DNA of 49,212 nucleotides. Origin: Desmonostoc muscorum FACHB-395. Its GTDB lineage: Bacteria > Cyanobacteriota > Cyanobacteriia > Cyanobacteriales > Nostocaceae. Shown piece by piece: positions 1 to 8,318 of this stretch. The translations under genes and the position numbers were made by a program. Location: positions 1-49,212 of the forward strand of contig NZ_JACJSF010000060.1 in the NCBI RefSeq assembly GCF_014698035.1. The letters are read 5' to 3'. Numbering within the stretch: the first letter of the stretch is position 1; every line of letters begins with the position of its first letter. The notes under the pieces were generated by a model. That model was not told the origin of the DNA. It saw only the letters and a program-made list of their open reading frames with translations, and did not search any database.

Positions 1-57
1 GATTTTTTCAACTTCAAATGATTGTTAATAATCTGACTTGCTCAATTTTTCAAAACT

Positions 58-570
58 TCAATATCCCTTATTTCTATTTTTCCTCTGCCTAGAGTGACAA
101 AAGAGGGCTAATCCTGCTTCAACAGCCACAGGTTTATGAGATATAACCCAGGCTTTTTTGTCTGGATAACGATCCATTTCCATTGGGAATGCCACTGACG
201 GATTCAAGGCTCGGACACCAATCTGCGCGAATGCTTTGACGAGGTTTCGAGCTACTTCATCTGCATGGTCGTAATTGGCATGAAATTCCAGATTAGCGAT
301 TGATCGCGCTGGAGTGCGAACGTTTTCCCGATTCATGCAGCAGACAAAGCTAATCAATGTTTTGGTGGGTGGAAATACTGCCAAAATTTCGGCATGTTGG
401 TCGGCGATCGCGGGTCGATAAATTTCCACAAATCCTACATCATCAGCACCCGCATCCAAACAAAGTGTTCGGAGTGAATCAGAATTCAAAGCGACTGTGC
501 TTGTTTTTGGGTTGTTTGTAGACTGCTCACGCCACCATCTCACGGTAGGATGGTTATCAAATTTAGCCAT
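58..570 (-). pseudogene. Fe-S reductase-like protein, N-terminal fragment
   Basis: The 170-residue product looks like the N-terminal half of the epoxyqueuosine-reductase / 4Fe-4S reductase-like family; the segments LCLDAGADDVGFVEI, FPPTKTLISFVCCMNREN and the end VAVEAGLA fit that family. Family members normally continue into a glycine-rich stretch and cysteine clusters for Fe-S binding; here the reading changes after GLA to a short basic tail (HSRQRKNRNKGY) and stops. No cluster-binding cysteines remain, so the product is probably non-functional. Bases 1-57 in the same frame do not restore the family sequence, so this looks like a deletion or junction rather than a simple frameshift. It reads toward the window start and has no clear operon partner. 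The family assignment is moderate; the truncation is well supported. Confidence 0.6.
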
Positions 571-699
571 AGAAGCCTCTAGCGTTGATAACTATAAATC
601 TGTATAGATTTTGGATTTTGGCTAACTCATAGTTTTTATATCAAGCAGTAGCAATTGCAGTGTTTGACATTTTTGTTGTCCAAAAAGCATTACTACAGT

Positions 700-1122
700 T
701 CAAGATTGAAGTTGCTGCATCAGACCTGCCGCGTCGGAAACAGACCAATGCTCGGCGATCTTGCCATCTTGAACACGATCAATTCGGATCACTGATGTTG
801 AGATGCTTTTGCCTGTTGGTGGAATGCCGTAGAATGCGCCACTGTGTCTGCCTTTGCTTACGATATATGTAACAACCCGATTTCCTTCCGCAACCTGCTG
901 CATGATTTCAATCTCAATGTCGGGGAAAGCAGAGAAAAAATCATCAAAGAACGAATCGTGATAGACCCTAAGCGCGTCAAGTCCTCGATTTTCTGACCCT
1001 GGCATTGCGTGATTGATACAATCTTCTGTCCAAAAGTCTTTCAAAGCAGCAAGGTTTCGACCTTTCCAAACTACTTGAATAAAGTTCTGGATAATCTGCT
1101 TGTTTTTATTGATGTCGCTCAT
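700..1122 (-). CDS. SnoaL-like polyketide cyclase / ester cyclase family protein
   Basis: This 140-residue protein has the typical length and features of the SnoaL-like (NTF2 fold) family: an N-terminal helix (IIQNFIQVVWKGRNLAALKDFW), a middle NHAMPG...GLDALRVYHDSFFDDFFSAFPDIEIEI segment and the late GRHSGAFYGIPPTGKSISTSVIRIDRVQDGKIAEHW pattern. These are small cytosolic proteins that bind hydrophobic ligands; the substrate cannot be read from sequence. ATG at 1122 follows a GGAGA ribosome-binding site. The gene lies 46 bp downstream of the methyltransferase-like gene at 1169-1639 on the same strand, so the two are probably one operon behind the MarR-type operator at 1733. Confidence 0.85.
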   Translation of the reverse strand: MSDINKNKQIIQNFIQVVWKGRNLAALKDFWTEDCINHAMPGSENRGLDALRVYHDSFFDDFFSAFPDIEIEIMQQVAEGNRVVTYIVSKGRHSGAFYGIPPTGKSISTSVIRIDRVQDGKIAEHWSVSDAAGLMQQLQS

Positions 1123-1168
1123 CAGCTTTTCTCCATAGAGTAATTTTCAATTGGTTTTAATGGATAAT

Positions 1169-1639
1169 TTATACCCAGCGACGCACTCGTGCCTTGTACC
1201 GTAAGTATTCATCGCCAAATTTACGCTCCAAGTAACTCTCTTCGCGCTGAACAACCCCGATTTGCACAATAACTAAAAGGGGCAATAATAGTAGCAATGC
1301 CCAGAGCGCACCCAATAGCAACGCGATGCCGATGTAAAGCAAAGTCAGAGACAAATAAATTGGGTTGCGACTTAACCTAAAAACTCCGTCCGAAACGATC
1401 ACTGTTGTCGGACGTGAAGGGTTAACCTCTGTCTGTGCGCGATTCATCGTCCGAAAAGCTGAAGTTACTATCAAACCCGCGCAAATAATCGCTAATACTC
1501 CCAAAACTAGTGCTACCGATCGCGATAAAAAGTCGATTGGAAACACGAAACTAAGTACTAATCCGATTAATAATGTTCCAGCATAGAGTGCTGGCGGAAA
1601 AGCAATTACTCCAGGATTATCCGACATGCCCTGTTTCAT
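1169..1639 (-). CDS. Isoprenylcysteine carboxyl methyltransferase-like membrane protein
   Basis: The 156-residue protein has about four hydrophobic segments and the C-terminal signature of the ICMT/PEMT family: SRNPIYLSLTLLYIGIAL, then QREESYLERKFGDEYLRYKARVRRW, where the R-N-P and E-E...F-G-x-E-Y residues form the cofactor-binding core. Bacterial members are inner-membrane methyltransferases of unknown substrate; there is no reason to assume protein prenylation here. ATG 1639 is chosen, with another in-frame ATG four codons later. It is the first gene of the pair with the SnoaL-like gene, downstream of marR; the palindrome at 1733-1754 lies between marR and this gene, suggesting MarR control of this pair. 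Confidence 0.82.
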   Translation of the reverse strand: MKQGMSDNPGVIAFPPALYAGTLLIGLVLSFVFPIDFLSRSVALVLGVLAIICAGLIVTSAFRTMNRAQTEVNPSRPTTVIVSDGVFRLSRNPIYLSLTLLYIGIALLLGALWALLLLLPLLVIVQIGVVQREESYLERKFGDEYLRYKARVRRWV

Positions 1640-1732
1640 GATGAGCTACCTTTTGTAATGATTTTGCTAATAATGCTGTGAGAGGAAAGATGATTTCTTT
1701 GAATGCATATCATCAACTGCCAATATAGAGAA

Positions 1733-1754
1733 ATTAAGTGCATATACACTTTTT
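1733..1754. promoter_or_regulatory. Predicted MarR operator (target operon)
   Basis: ATTAAGTG-CATATA-CACTTTTT is a near palindrome whose core AAGTGCATATACACTT is the reverse complement of the core of the site in front of marR at 2233-2254. It sits 94 bp upstream of the methyltransferase-like start, in the gap after the marR stop. Two such sites around a MarR gene strongly suggest its operators; binding itself is inferred. Confidence 0.72.
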
Positions 1755-1771
1755 GGAGAAAAATTTTAGAC

Positions 1772-2230
1772 TTAACGCAAGAGTGCTGTTGCTTCGACTA
1801 AATGTGCCAGCAAAGTCTTCCATCGTTGCTGTCCAAGCACTTCCTCAACCATGCTTTGAGCCTGTTTCCACAATGGTAAAGCTTTCGCTAAGACAGCGTT
1901 TCCGGCTTCGGTCAAGGCAATGATACGAGTTCGCTGGTCTTGTCCAGGTTTGGATTTTAACCATCCTTCGCGTTCAAGGGGCTTGAGATTCCTGGTTAAG
2001 GTCGTGCGATCCATCACTAGCATCTCCGCTAACTCGTTGATTGTGGCTGATTTTGCGATCGCTACAGCAGCCAGAATGGTGAACTGAGTCACTAGCAATC
2101 CGCTCGGCTTGAGTACTTCATCAAAGTGTTGTGTCATAACACGAGAAGCCTTTCGGATATTGAAACAGGCGCACGCCCAAGCCACTTGATCTAGAAGATC
2201 GGTATTGATTGGGTTAGTGTGTTTATGCAT
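1772..2230 (-). CDS. MarR family transcriptional regulator
   Basis: The 152-residue protein has the MarR winged-helix layout: an N-terminal dimerisation helix with a cysteine pair (WACACFNIRKASRVMTQHFDEVLK), then LLVTQFTILAAVAIAKSATINELAEMLVMDRTTLTRNLKPLEREGWLKSKPGQDQRTRIIALTEAG, which gives helix-turn-helix, recognition helix and the D-x-R wing, and a C-terminal dimer helix. MarR proteins usually repress themselves and a neighbouring operon and release DNA on binding a small phenolic or oxidant ligand; the two N-terminal cysteines could make it redox-responsive (inference). ATG 2230 lies 3 bp from the palindrome at 2233-2254, and the same palindrome precedes the downstream pair. Confidence 0.92.
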   Translation of the reverse strand: MHKHTNPINTDLLDQVAWACACFNIRKASRVMTQHFDEVLKPSGLLVTQFTILAAVAIAKSATINELAEMLVMDRTTLTRNLKPLEREGWLKSKPGQDQRTRIIALTEAGNAVLAKALPLWKQAQSMVEEVLGQQRWKTLLAHLVEATALLR

Positions 2231-2232
2231 AA

Positions 2233-2254
2233 ATTAAGTGTATATGCACTTAAT
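2233..2254. promoter_or_regulatory. Predicted MarR operator (autoregulation)
   Basis: ATTAAGTG-TATATG-CACTTAAT has fully complementary 8-bp arms (ATTAAGTG / CACTTAAT) and lies directly upstream of the marR ATG, where a bound repressor would block transcription start or early elongation. The same core recurs at 1733-1754. Confidence 0.75.
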
Positions 2255-2395
2255 TTTGATGTCAAGTGGCTGCATGAAATTTTCTGCTCACTCAGGCTAA
2301 AAACATCCCTGTTGGAACTCTGGTAAGGCAATACTACCTATGTCATTAATTTTCTCTTAGTCCGCACAGGCGGACGAGAGTTTGTGTAGCCACTG

Positions 2396-2785
2396 TTAGA
2401 AACGACGACGGCGCACGGGTGCTATATTACTGCGTAAAGCTTGCCACGTCAGCGCTCCTACTCTACCATCACCAACTATTCTGTGTGATCGCTGAAATGC
2501 TACTACTGCTCTAGTGGTTCTAGGGCCATAAATACCATCAATAGCTCCGTTATAAAATCCTAAATATTGCAGGACAGCTTGCACATCTCTCACAGGCTGT
2601 CCACGAGATGCAGGTGTAAGATAGGGAGCTTTCACAGGAGAGTATTTTGAGAGCCTACGTTGAATTGAGGTATTATTATTCGCCTGTGCTGTAACACGTG
2701 CAAAACTAAAGGGTAACATCTCCAAAAGCAATACAGAGATTAAGCCCAATGGTAAAATTATTAAGCGCATCAATCGAATTTTCAT
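2396..2785 (-). CDS. Exported peptidoglycan-binding domain protein
   Basis: Of the 129 residues, the first 35 form a signal peptide or anchor (basic MKIRLMR, then IILPLGLISVLLLEMLPF, with ARVTAQA as a possible cleavage region). Residues of about 60-120 are a PG_binding_1 domain: RGQPVRDVQAVLQYLGFYNGAIDGIYGPRTTRAVVAFQRSHRIVGDGRVGALTWQAL, with the conserved V-x-x-x-Q-x-x-L-x-x-x-G-x-Y and D-G-x-x-G-x-x-T pattern. No catalytic domain is present, so it probably acts as a wall-binding periplasmic protein. A basic RRRRF tail ends it. It stands alone on its strand with 32 bp before the M48 remnant. Confidence 0.88.
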   Translation of the reverse strand: MKIRLMRLIILPLGLISVLLLEMLPFSFARVTAQANNNTSIQRRLSKYSPVKAPYLTPASRGQPVRDVQAVLQYLGFYNGAIDGIYGPRTTRAVVAFQRSHRIVGDGRVGALTWQALRSNIAPVRRRRF

Positions 2786-2817
2786 TACCTTACATCTTCT
2801 CCAAAATTTATTATCAA

Positions 2818-3078
2818 CTAACTTAAAGGTTGAATTCTTTCCTCATATACAGTATTGTTTAAACCGCCACATTTATAAGCATTTTGAGAATGAATTGCAC
2901 TTATTAAGGCAGTAATGCGTTCGTCGAAGACGTTGGCGAAGCTATCGCTGGTTGCAGGGTGAGTACTCAAAAATGTTGGCACTGAAGGCTGGTTGAGTAA
3001 CTTTTCCATAAAAGCAATCATGGCAGATTGAGCATAAGTTAGGAAAATCAATGCTGCACCTCTTACTCTTCTAACCAA
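2818..3078 (-). pseudogene. M48-family metalloprotease, C-terminal remnant
   Basis: The 86-codon frame resembles only the end of M48 (HtpX/Ste24-like) peptidases: YAQSAMIAFMEKLL followed by PTFLSTHPATSD and RITAL. The HExxH zinc-binding region and membrane segments are missing. The LSTHPATSD-RITAL motif is split by eight extra residues (SFANVFDE) encoded by a 24-bp insertion at 2920-2943. The frame starts inside the 3' end of the DUF3611 gene and has no start context of its own. I treat it as a decayed fragment; whether any peptide is made is unknown. Confidence 0.6.
2920..2943. repeat. 24-bp small repeat inserted in frame in M48 remnant
   Basis: On the minus strand AGCTTCGCCAACGTCTTC-GACGAA interrupts an otherwise continuous family motif (THPATSD / RITAL). 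The composition resembles the GC-rich mosaic repeats at 9475-9740, which include GCGCCAACGC and similar blocks. A length of exactly eight codons keeps the frame. Confidence 0.6.
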
Positions 3079-3629
3079 TAGAGTAGACCAAGAGAGGTAA
3101 CTCCCCCAAAAAAGTGAGCGCCAATCATGTTGACGTTTGCTAACATGACAAAAATATCTAGCGAACGAATTACATTTTCTGGTTGATAAATTGCGACACC
3201 TTGAGGTTGTGCTACTGCTTTACCCAATATAACTGTAATCGTCACTTCTGAAGCAACAAAAGCTATTAATAAGCCTACTAAACTCACAAGCAATCCAATT
3301 TGTAAATTTTTAATTACGTCTTCTTTTTTGGGATGCTTATCAGAATTTGGTGTTTGTAAAAGTTTAGCCATTTTCCGATAACCTAAAGCCCAATAGACTC
3401 GAAAGCACAGCAATAAAATACCAACAATAGCCAAAAATATCCCAAACCCTATACCTGCATTGTTTGTTTGAGTGGTAATGCTACGACTAAAGCAGGACAA
3501 GAATACAGCAATGCCAGAAACACCACCAAGTACTAACTGTACCCAAAAACTAATTCGACTTACTAAACGAAAGATTGCAGCAAATTCTTGTTTTTTTGGT
3601 GGATGTGAAAATTGTTCTATATCTAACAT
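3063..3629 (-). CDS. DUF3611 family membrane protein
   Basis: The 188-residue protein matches the cyanobacterial/plastid DUF3611 family: an N-terminal soluble start (MLDIEQFSHPPKKQEFAAIFRLVSRISFWVQLVLGGVSGI), four predicted membrane segments, the LGYRKMAKLLQTPNSDKHPKKEDVIKNLQIGLLVSLVG loop, and an ending IGAHFFGGVTSLGLLYWL. Function is unknown; the plant homologues are thylakoid/plastid proteins. The start ATG at 3629 follows a near-perfect AGGAGG Shine-Dalgarno, which is strong for this window. The 3' end overlaps the M48 remnant. It shares strand and membrane character with the next genes but is separated from DUF2254 by a 207-bp gap holding a dispersed repeat. Confidence 0.9.
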   Translation of the reverse strand: MLDIEQFSHPPKKQEFAAIFRLVSRISFWVQLVLGGVSGIAVFLSCFSRSITTQTNNAGIGFGIFLAIVGILLLCFRVYWALGYRKMAKLLQTPNSDKHPKKEDVIKNLQIGLLVSLVGLLIAFVASEVTITVILGKAVAQPQGVAIYQPENVIRSLDIFVMLANVNMIGAHFFGGVTSLGLLYWLEE

Positions 3630-3698
3630 ATATACCTCCTAAGTAGATGATTTAATGGAATGTAAAACATTGAAGTTCATTTGTAGGAATCATTTGTG

Positions 3699-3798
3699 AG
3701 TTTTAAAATTATTTTTTAATCAAACCACAGAGTCGCAGAGAACACGGAGAGAAGAATCAAGAGAAATTTTTCAGAAATAACTTAGGACTGATATATAC
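3699..3798. repeat. Dispersed repeat, copy 1 (about 100 bp)
   Basis: The segment shares with 9259-9356 the blocks AGTTTT(A/G)AAAA, TTAATC(A/G)AACCACAGAG, AGAACAC(G/A)GAGAG, and AATAA(C/T)TTAGGACTG(A/G)TAT in the same order and spacing. Both copies are between genes. Confidence 0.75.
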
Positions 3799-3836
3799 CT
3801 TTTTCATAGTTTTTATACTAAAGTTAACATTGCTGA

Positions 3837-5183
3837 TTAATCCCAATTTTTAATAGCACTGTTACAGTCTAAAGATTTAATAACAGCATAATACCGTTCT
3901 TGTACATCTTTGCGGTCTTGTTCTTGTGATAGCCCCTCATTACTGTCCTGCAAAATCATGTCAGCATGATATCGTAAGGCTTTACAGTATTGACTATTGT
4001 TTGTGTAATTGGCAATGGTAGCTATAGTTTCTAATAACCGAATAGTTACTCCTGCATCTGACTTTCCATATTGCCGAATTTGATTAAAAGCACGGTCAAG
4101 CAATCTTTGAAAATCTGCTCCTTCGGCAATTATGCGTAATTTTTTATTGCGATCGCAACGGTAGGGCGAAGGGAAATCCCTTTGCACTAAGTGACACAAT
4201 CCGGCGCTAATTCGATCGATACAGCGAATTGCAGTAAATGGATCGTTGATTCCGGGGGAAATGGCACGCAGAGCAATTTCTACTAATTGATCGATGGGAA
4301 ACTCTACATCTTGTTGTTCTGTACGTTCTATGCCCAGAATAAAAGCATCATTAATTTCATTAACTAGTTTTGTATTTAACACTTCTCCAGGAAAAACTAT
4401 AACTAAATCACTACCTTTGACTATAAATTTTCCCGGTCGAGTCTGAAGCCGTATTAGTAGATTGTATTTACAAGCAATATTTATGAGTTCTTGGTCATCA
4501 ATTGCTTGTAAATAACCCGTGGCGATCGCTCGAATGGGACAAGCTTCTTCTTCAAAGTTAACGGGGATGGACGGTGTTACCTGCTGCTGTGGTTTACTAT
4601 ATCCAAATTTTTCGGGAAACAGACGATCGATGGTTTTGTGTAAATCGCTACTAACATTTCCAATTACGTGCGATGCCTGAATGATGGTTGAAGCATGATG
4701 GATAAAATAAATCAAAACACCAATACTAACAATGGCGAGTAAAGTACCAACTGTGACTGCAAGTTGTGGTACAAACTGTTCATATCCATCTCCTTGTCCA
4801 TGAATTGTCCGAAGTACTAGTAAGCAGTAGATAAAAGTACCAATGAATGTGCCAAGTACAACCTGATTACCAGTGTCTTGCATAAAATTACGCAAAAGCC
4901 GCGGCCCAAAATTGGAAGCAGCCAGCTGAAGCGCCACGATTGTAATTGAAAAAGCTGTCGCAGCAACGCTAATCATTGAACCTGCAACCGATCCCAGAAG
5001 CGAGCGCGCTCCATCTGCGCCACCAGTGTACATCCACCAATAATCAATTCCCACTTTGCCTGTGCGGTCAAGAGTAAGCATTGTGAAAGCTAAAGCAGTA
5101 GCTACTACCGCCATTACTGCTGGGATGAACCAGTAGCTTGAGTGCAACTGATCCCAAAGTTTGCTTAATTTAACGTTTCTCAT
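3837..5183 (-). CDS. DUF2254 domain membrane protein
   Basis: This 448-residue protein fits the DUF2254 family: N-terminal membrane segments (YWFIPAVMAVVATALAFTML), then the family signature SLLGSVAGSMISVAATAFSITIVALQLAASNFGPRLLRNFMQD, a further hydrophobic pair near residues 110-170, and a soluble C-terminal half with ISPGINDPFTAIRCIDRI. Function is unknown; it is an integral inner-membrane protein. Its start overlaps the stop of the mscS-like gene by 4 bp, so the two are translationally coupled and probably work together, perhaps in osmotic or ion homeostasis (inference). Confidence 0.9.
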   Translation of the reverse strand: MRNVKLSKLWDQLHSSYWFIPAVMAVVATALAFTMLTLDRTGKVGIDYWWMYTGGADGARSLLGSVAGSMISVAATAFSITIVALQLAASNFGPRLLRNFMQDTGNQVVLGTFIGTFIYCLLVLRTIHGQGDGYEQFVPQLAVTVGTLLAIVSIGVLIYFIHHASTIIQASHVIGNVSSDLHKTIDRLFPEKFGYSKPQQQVTPSIPVNFEEEACPIRAIATGYLQAIDDQELINIACKYNLLIRLQTRPGKFIVKGSDLVIVFPGEVLNTKLVNEINDAFILGIERTEQQDVEFPIDQLVEIALRAISPGINDPFTAIRCIDRISAGLCHLVQRDFPSPYRCDRNKKLRIIAEGADFQRLLDRAFNQIRQYGKSDAGVTIRLLETIATIANYTNNSQYCKALRYHADMILQDSNEGLSQEQDRKDVQERYYAVIKSLDCNSAIKNWD

Positions 5184-6187
5184 TGTTCGTTGATTTGAGC
5201 ATCTACCTTACCGTTGTCATATCGTGAGGAGCGCTCTTGAGCAAGTAACCTGAGTGAATCACCAATGTTGCGGGGTTTTGGTACTTTGCCTTTACCAGAT
5301 GGCCAACCTTCTCGCTGACGGGAGCGATCGCCATCTATCTCTTCTGTCTGGTCATGGAATAAAATTTGCTGTGTGGGAAAGGGTAAATCAATGCCGTTTT
5401 CAACTAACGTTTTCTTAATTGTAGAAAGCACCTTGTCCCTTGAGGCGAGGTCATCTGCACGTCGTGGCGGGTTAATCCACCAACGAACGCGGATATTAAC
5501 GGTACTTTCGGCAAGTTCCATGAGCAGCACATCAGGTGCAGGGTCTTTCAGTATTTCCGGCACACTATGCAATGCTTCAAGCATTAACTCCTTGGCTCGG
5601 TCTATATCATCGCCGTAACCAATACCGACATCATACTGTAGTCGGCGACTGTCAAAGGCAGTGTTTACAGTTACCGAATTAGTGAACAATTCTGAGTTAG
5701 GAATCACAATACGGCGACCATCGTAAGTTCTAATTGTTGTCGCTCGTGTCTCAATATTTTCTACAGTCCCTTCAAAATCTTTAAAAACTATTTGGTCATT
5801 GATTTGGAACGGCTCTGTCAAGAGAATCAGAATCCCAGCCAAGAAGTTTTGTAGGATGTCACGAAAGGCAAAGCCGATAGCTACGCCGCTAATGCCCAGT
5901 AGTTGTATCAAATCTCCGGCTCGGAATGTCGGTATTACAATCGACAAAGCAACAAATAGCCCGATTAACAGTATTGTACCTTGCGCCAAGCGTCCCAGTA
6001 CTAGTCCTAGATTCCGAGCTTGGTGGCGATCGCGAGTCAATCGTTTAACTACTCTCTTAATCGCTCTAGCCACCGCGAAGAAGATTGCAAAGACAATCAA
6101 TGCCAGCACGATATTCGGCAGTAAGACAATGAATCCGTTAATCATTCCCTGAACTCTGTCCCAGAGTGCGGATATATCTGCATTCAT
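5180..6187 (-). CDS. Small-conductance mechanosensitive channel (MscS family)
   Basis: The 335-residue protein has two N-terminal membrane helices, then a TM3/beta-domain block LGISGVAIGFAFRDILQNFLAGILILLTEPFQINDQIVFKDFEGTVENIETRATTIRTYDGRRIVIPNSELF, which is the diagnostic MscS pore helix and beta region, and an alpha/beta cytoplasmic domain to about residue 270. A charged tail (DQTEEIDGDRSRQREG...) extends it. Such channels open under membrane tension to release osmolytes. It is the first gene of the pair with DUF2254. The distance to the upstream DUF389 fragment is 138 bp. Confidence 0.95.
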   Translation of the reverse strand: MNADISALWDRVQGMINGFIVLLPNIVLALIVFAIFFAVARAIKRVVKRLTRDRHQARNLGLVLGRLAQGTILLIGLFVALSIVIPTFRAGDLIQLLGISGVAIGFAFRDILQNFLAGILILLTEPFQINDQIVFKDFEGTVENIETRATTIRTYDGRRIVIPNSELFTNSVTVNTAFDSRRLQYDVGIGYGDDIDRAKELMLEALHSVPEILKDPAPDVLLMELAESTVNIRVRWWINPPRRADDLASRDKVLSTIKKTLVENGIDLPFPTQQILFHDQTEEIDGDRSRQREGWPSGKGKVPKPRNIGDSLRLLAQERSSRYDNGKVDAQINEQ

Positions 6188-6325
6188 GATCTTACTTGCT
6201 TAATTAGTCAACCTTAATTAACATATAAAAATATCCTGATACTTAACTCCACCTTTAGTTAGTTTTTCCTATCTATAAATAGGATGAAAAATTTATTTTA
6301 TGGCAAGATAATAGGATTTTAGATA

Positions 6326-6697
6326 TTAGACATCTGGTAAAAATGAATGTACAGAGGTAGCACTTCTACGTCTGTAGAAGAGTTTAGAATAACGGATATT
6401 TAAACTCGGTCGTATTACGCCTTTACGAAATAGGTTAATATTTCCAATTAATGCACCAAAAGCTAAACCTCGAATTGGCAACATTAGAGGTGCGATAATC
6501 ATTGCACCAATAATTACAGCAGTGCTATTGGCAAGTAGACCAAATGTAGCGATCGCACATGAGCCAATAATCAAAATCAAATATGTTGCGTCGAGACTAG
6601 ACTCTTCCAACAATTCATGTACTAACTGTTTTAGTTGTGATGGTTCAACTCTTTTGCGCTTAAAACCCCGAAAGCGATCGCGAATATTATTTATCAA
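6326..6697 (-). pseudogene. DUF389 family protein, truncated
   Basis: The 123-residue frame begins like a DUF389 (TIGR00341-type) membrane protein: a basic N-terminus, then LDATYLILIIGSCAIATFGLLANSTAVIIGAMIIAPLMLPIRGLAFGALIGN, the family hallmark. DUF389 proteins are usually 300-450 residues with six or more membrane segments; here it ends soon after the second segment in an unrelated tail (RYSKLFYRRRSATSVHSFLPDV). It is therefore a 3'-deleted gene. Its place upstream of mscS and DUF2254 suggests it once belonged to the same membrane-protein cluster. Confidence 0.72.
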
Positions 6698-6938
6698 AAC
6701 TCCTCCAAATCAAATGATTTTAGATTCTGGATTTTAAACAAAAGCTTTAAGTAAGTCGGTGTAATTAAAGCTAACTGGCGGTGATTGTCATTAGTCCTTT
6801 GTCATTGGTCATTGGTAAGGGTTTTAAGCATATTTATGTTTCGTAATATAATTTGGTTTATTCCCACCAACTTACTTAGCATAGAATATCGTTATCAAGA
6901 TAAATAATGCATTAGATAGCAACATTTATTTCCAGAAG

Positions 6939-8273
6939 TCAGGATGAAAGTGGAAGTCGAACTGTAAATGTACTACCTAGGCCAGGTTGACTTTGAACGT
7001 GAATATTGCCTTTATGCGCTCTGGCGATCGCGATTGCGATGGCTAATCCCAATCCTGAACCGCCAGAGGTGCGAGAGCGGTTGCGATCTACTCGGTAGAA
7101 GCGATCAAAAATTCGCTGTTGATGTTCAACAGCAATACCAATTCCTGTATCTTCAACTTTAATCATGGCGTAAAGCTCACTCTTTTCTAAAAAAACCGTG
7201 ACTTTTCCACCGCTAGATGTAGCTTGAATTGCATTGGCAATTAAGTTGGAAATTAAGCGATAAAGCTGTTCTTCATATCCCATCACATACAGTTTTTCTG
7301 AGACTTGCACCTGTTTAGAGAGATTTACCTTAGTTTCTACTGCCAAAAATGCTAATTCCTCAGTTAAATCGCTAATTAAATCATTCAAACAGCAAGATTG
7401 ATATTCTCCTGTTAGTTCTTTTTGGTCTATCCTAGTTAATAGCAATAAATCTCCAACTAATTGTGATAAGCGCCGATTTTGGCGTTTGAGTACATCTAAA
7501 ATTCCCCCATTGGATTTTGGTTCTTGCTGTAACTTGATAGCAGCTTCAATAGTAGAGTACATTGCTGCTAAAGGTGTGCGAAACTCATGGGCAGCATCAG
7601 CAGTAAATTGTTGCATTTGTTGGTAGGAAAGATATACAGGTTGCATTGCCCTTCCTGCCAACCACCAACTAGACAACCCAACGAAAATCATGGAAATTGG
7701 CAATCCCAACACCAAAGCTAATCTTAAATAAGCAATATGTTGGTCTAAATCAGTGATACTACGCGCCACTTGTAGATAACCCGAAACCTGGTTTTGAGTA
7801 TACAAAGGTAAAGTGATTTCGCGGTATCGAGTGCCAGAGTCATCTGTTAATATTTGCCAATGCTCTAATGCTGAGGTAATCGGAAAATTGTCAAGTTCCA
7901 TGCCTCCACTAGCAAAAAGTTTTCCTGAGCGATCCAATAAGCGGATATAGTAATTAACTGGATTCGCCACCTCTGTGATTGATTTTTTAATAGATGTTCT
8001 TTTAGGCAAACAATTTGTCTGACCCACACATAATTCTAAAGAAAATTCTTTATTCAGGCGTTGTAATTGTCCGGGTTGTTGCCAAGCCGGTTCAATACTT
8101 TTATGGAGTGCGTTTGCGACTGATTGCAATCCCTGGTCTATGGTTTCATAGTAGGCATGGGCAACCACACTATAAACCCCCAAACTAGATAGCCCTAAAA
8201 TACCGCCCATGACGAGGGTATACCAAGCTGCCAGGCGCAACCTAGTCTGGTGGAAAATCGGGTTGCGTTCCAT
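6939..8273 (-). CDS. rppB: Sensor histidine kinase (RppB-like)
   Basis: The 444-residue membrane kinase has TM1 near residues 15-38, a periplasmic sensor of about 140 residues, TM2 near 183-205, and a HisKA/HATPase core. The H-box FTADAAHEFRTPLAAM places the phosphorylated His near residue 229; the N-box is NLIANAIQATSS, with G-boxes DTGIGI and GGSGLGLAIAIAIA. The sensor has one pair of cysteines (ELCVGQTNCLP) that might bind metal or form a disulfide. The regulator gene lies 45 bp upstream on the same strand, so they are one operon (regulator first). The pair resembles cyanobacterial RppA/RppB (NrsR/NrsS in Synechocystis, linked there to redox and nickel); the symbol is tentative. Confidence 0.85.
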   Translation of the reverse strand: MERNPIFHQTRLRLAAWYTLVMGGILGLSSLGVYSVVAHAYYETIDQGLQSVANALHKSIEPAWQQPGQLQRLNKEFSLELCVGQTNCLPKRTSIKKSITEVANPVNYYIRLLDRSGKLFASGGMELDNFPITSALEHWQILTDDSGTRYREITLPLYTQNQVSGYLQVARSITDLDQHIAYLRLALVLGLPISMIFVGLSSWWLAGRAMQPVYLSYQQMQQFTADAAHEFRTPLAAMYSTIEAAIKLQQEPKSNGGILDVLKRQNRRLSQLVGDLLLLTRIDQKELTGEYQSCCLNDLISDLTEELAFLAVETKVNLSKQVQVSEKLYVMGYEEQLYRLISNLIANAIQATSSGGKVTVFLEKSELYAMIKVEDTGIGIAVEHQQRIFDRFYRVDRNRSRTSGGSGLGLAIAIAIARAHKGNIHVQSQPGLGSTFTVRLPLSS

Positions 8274-8318
8274 ATTTCTATAACCTTGGTGAAAGTGTCA
8301 CTGTCCAGTTAGCAGAAA

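Noticed and set aside
660..872. Plus-strand ORF opposite the SnoaL-like gene
   Set aside because: It is antisense to a clear conserved gene, has no ribosome-binding site and no recognisable domain.
1738..1923. Plus-strand ORF opposite marR
   Set aside because: It lies antisense to the MarR coding sequence; its composition mirrors that gene.
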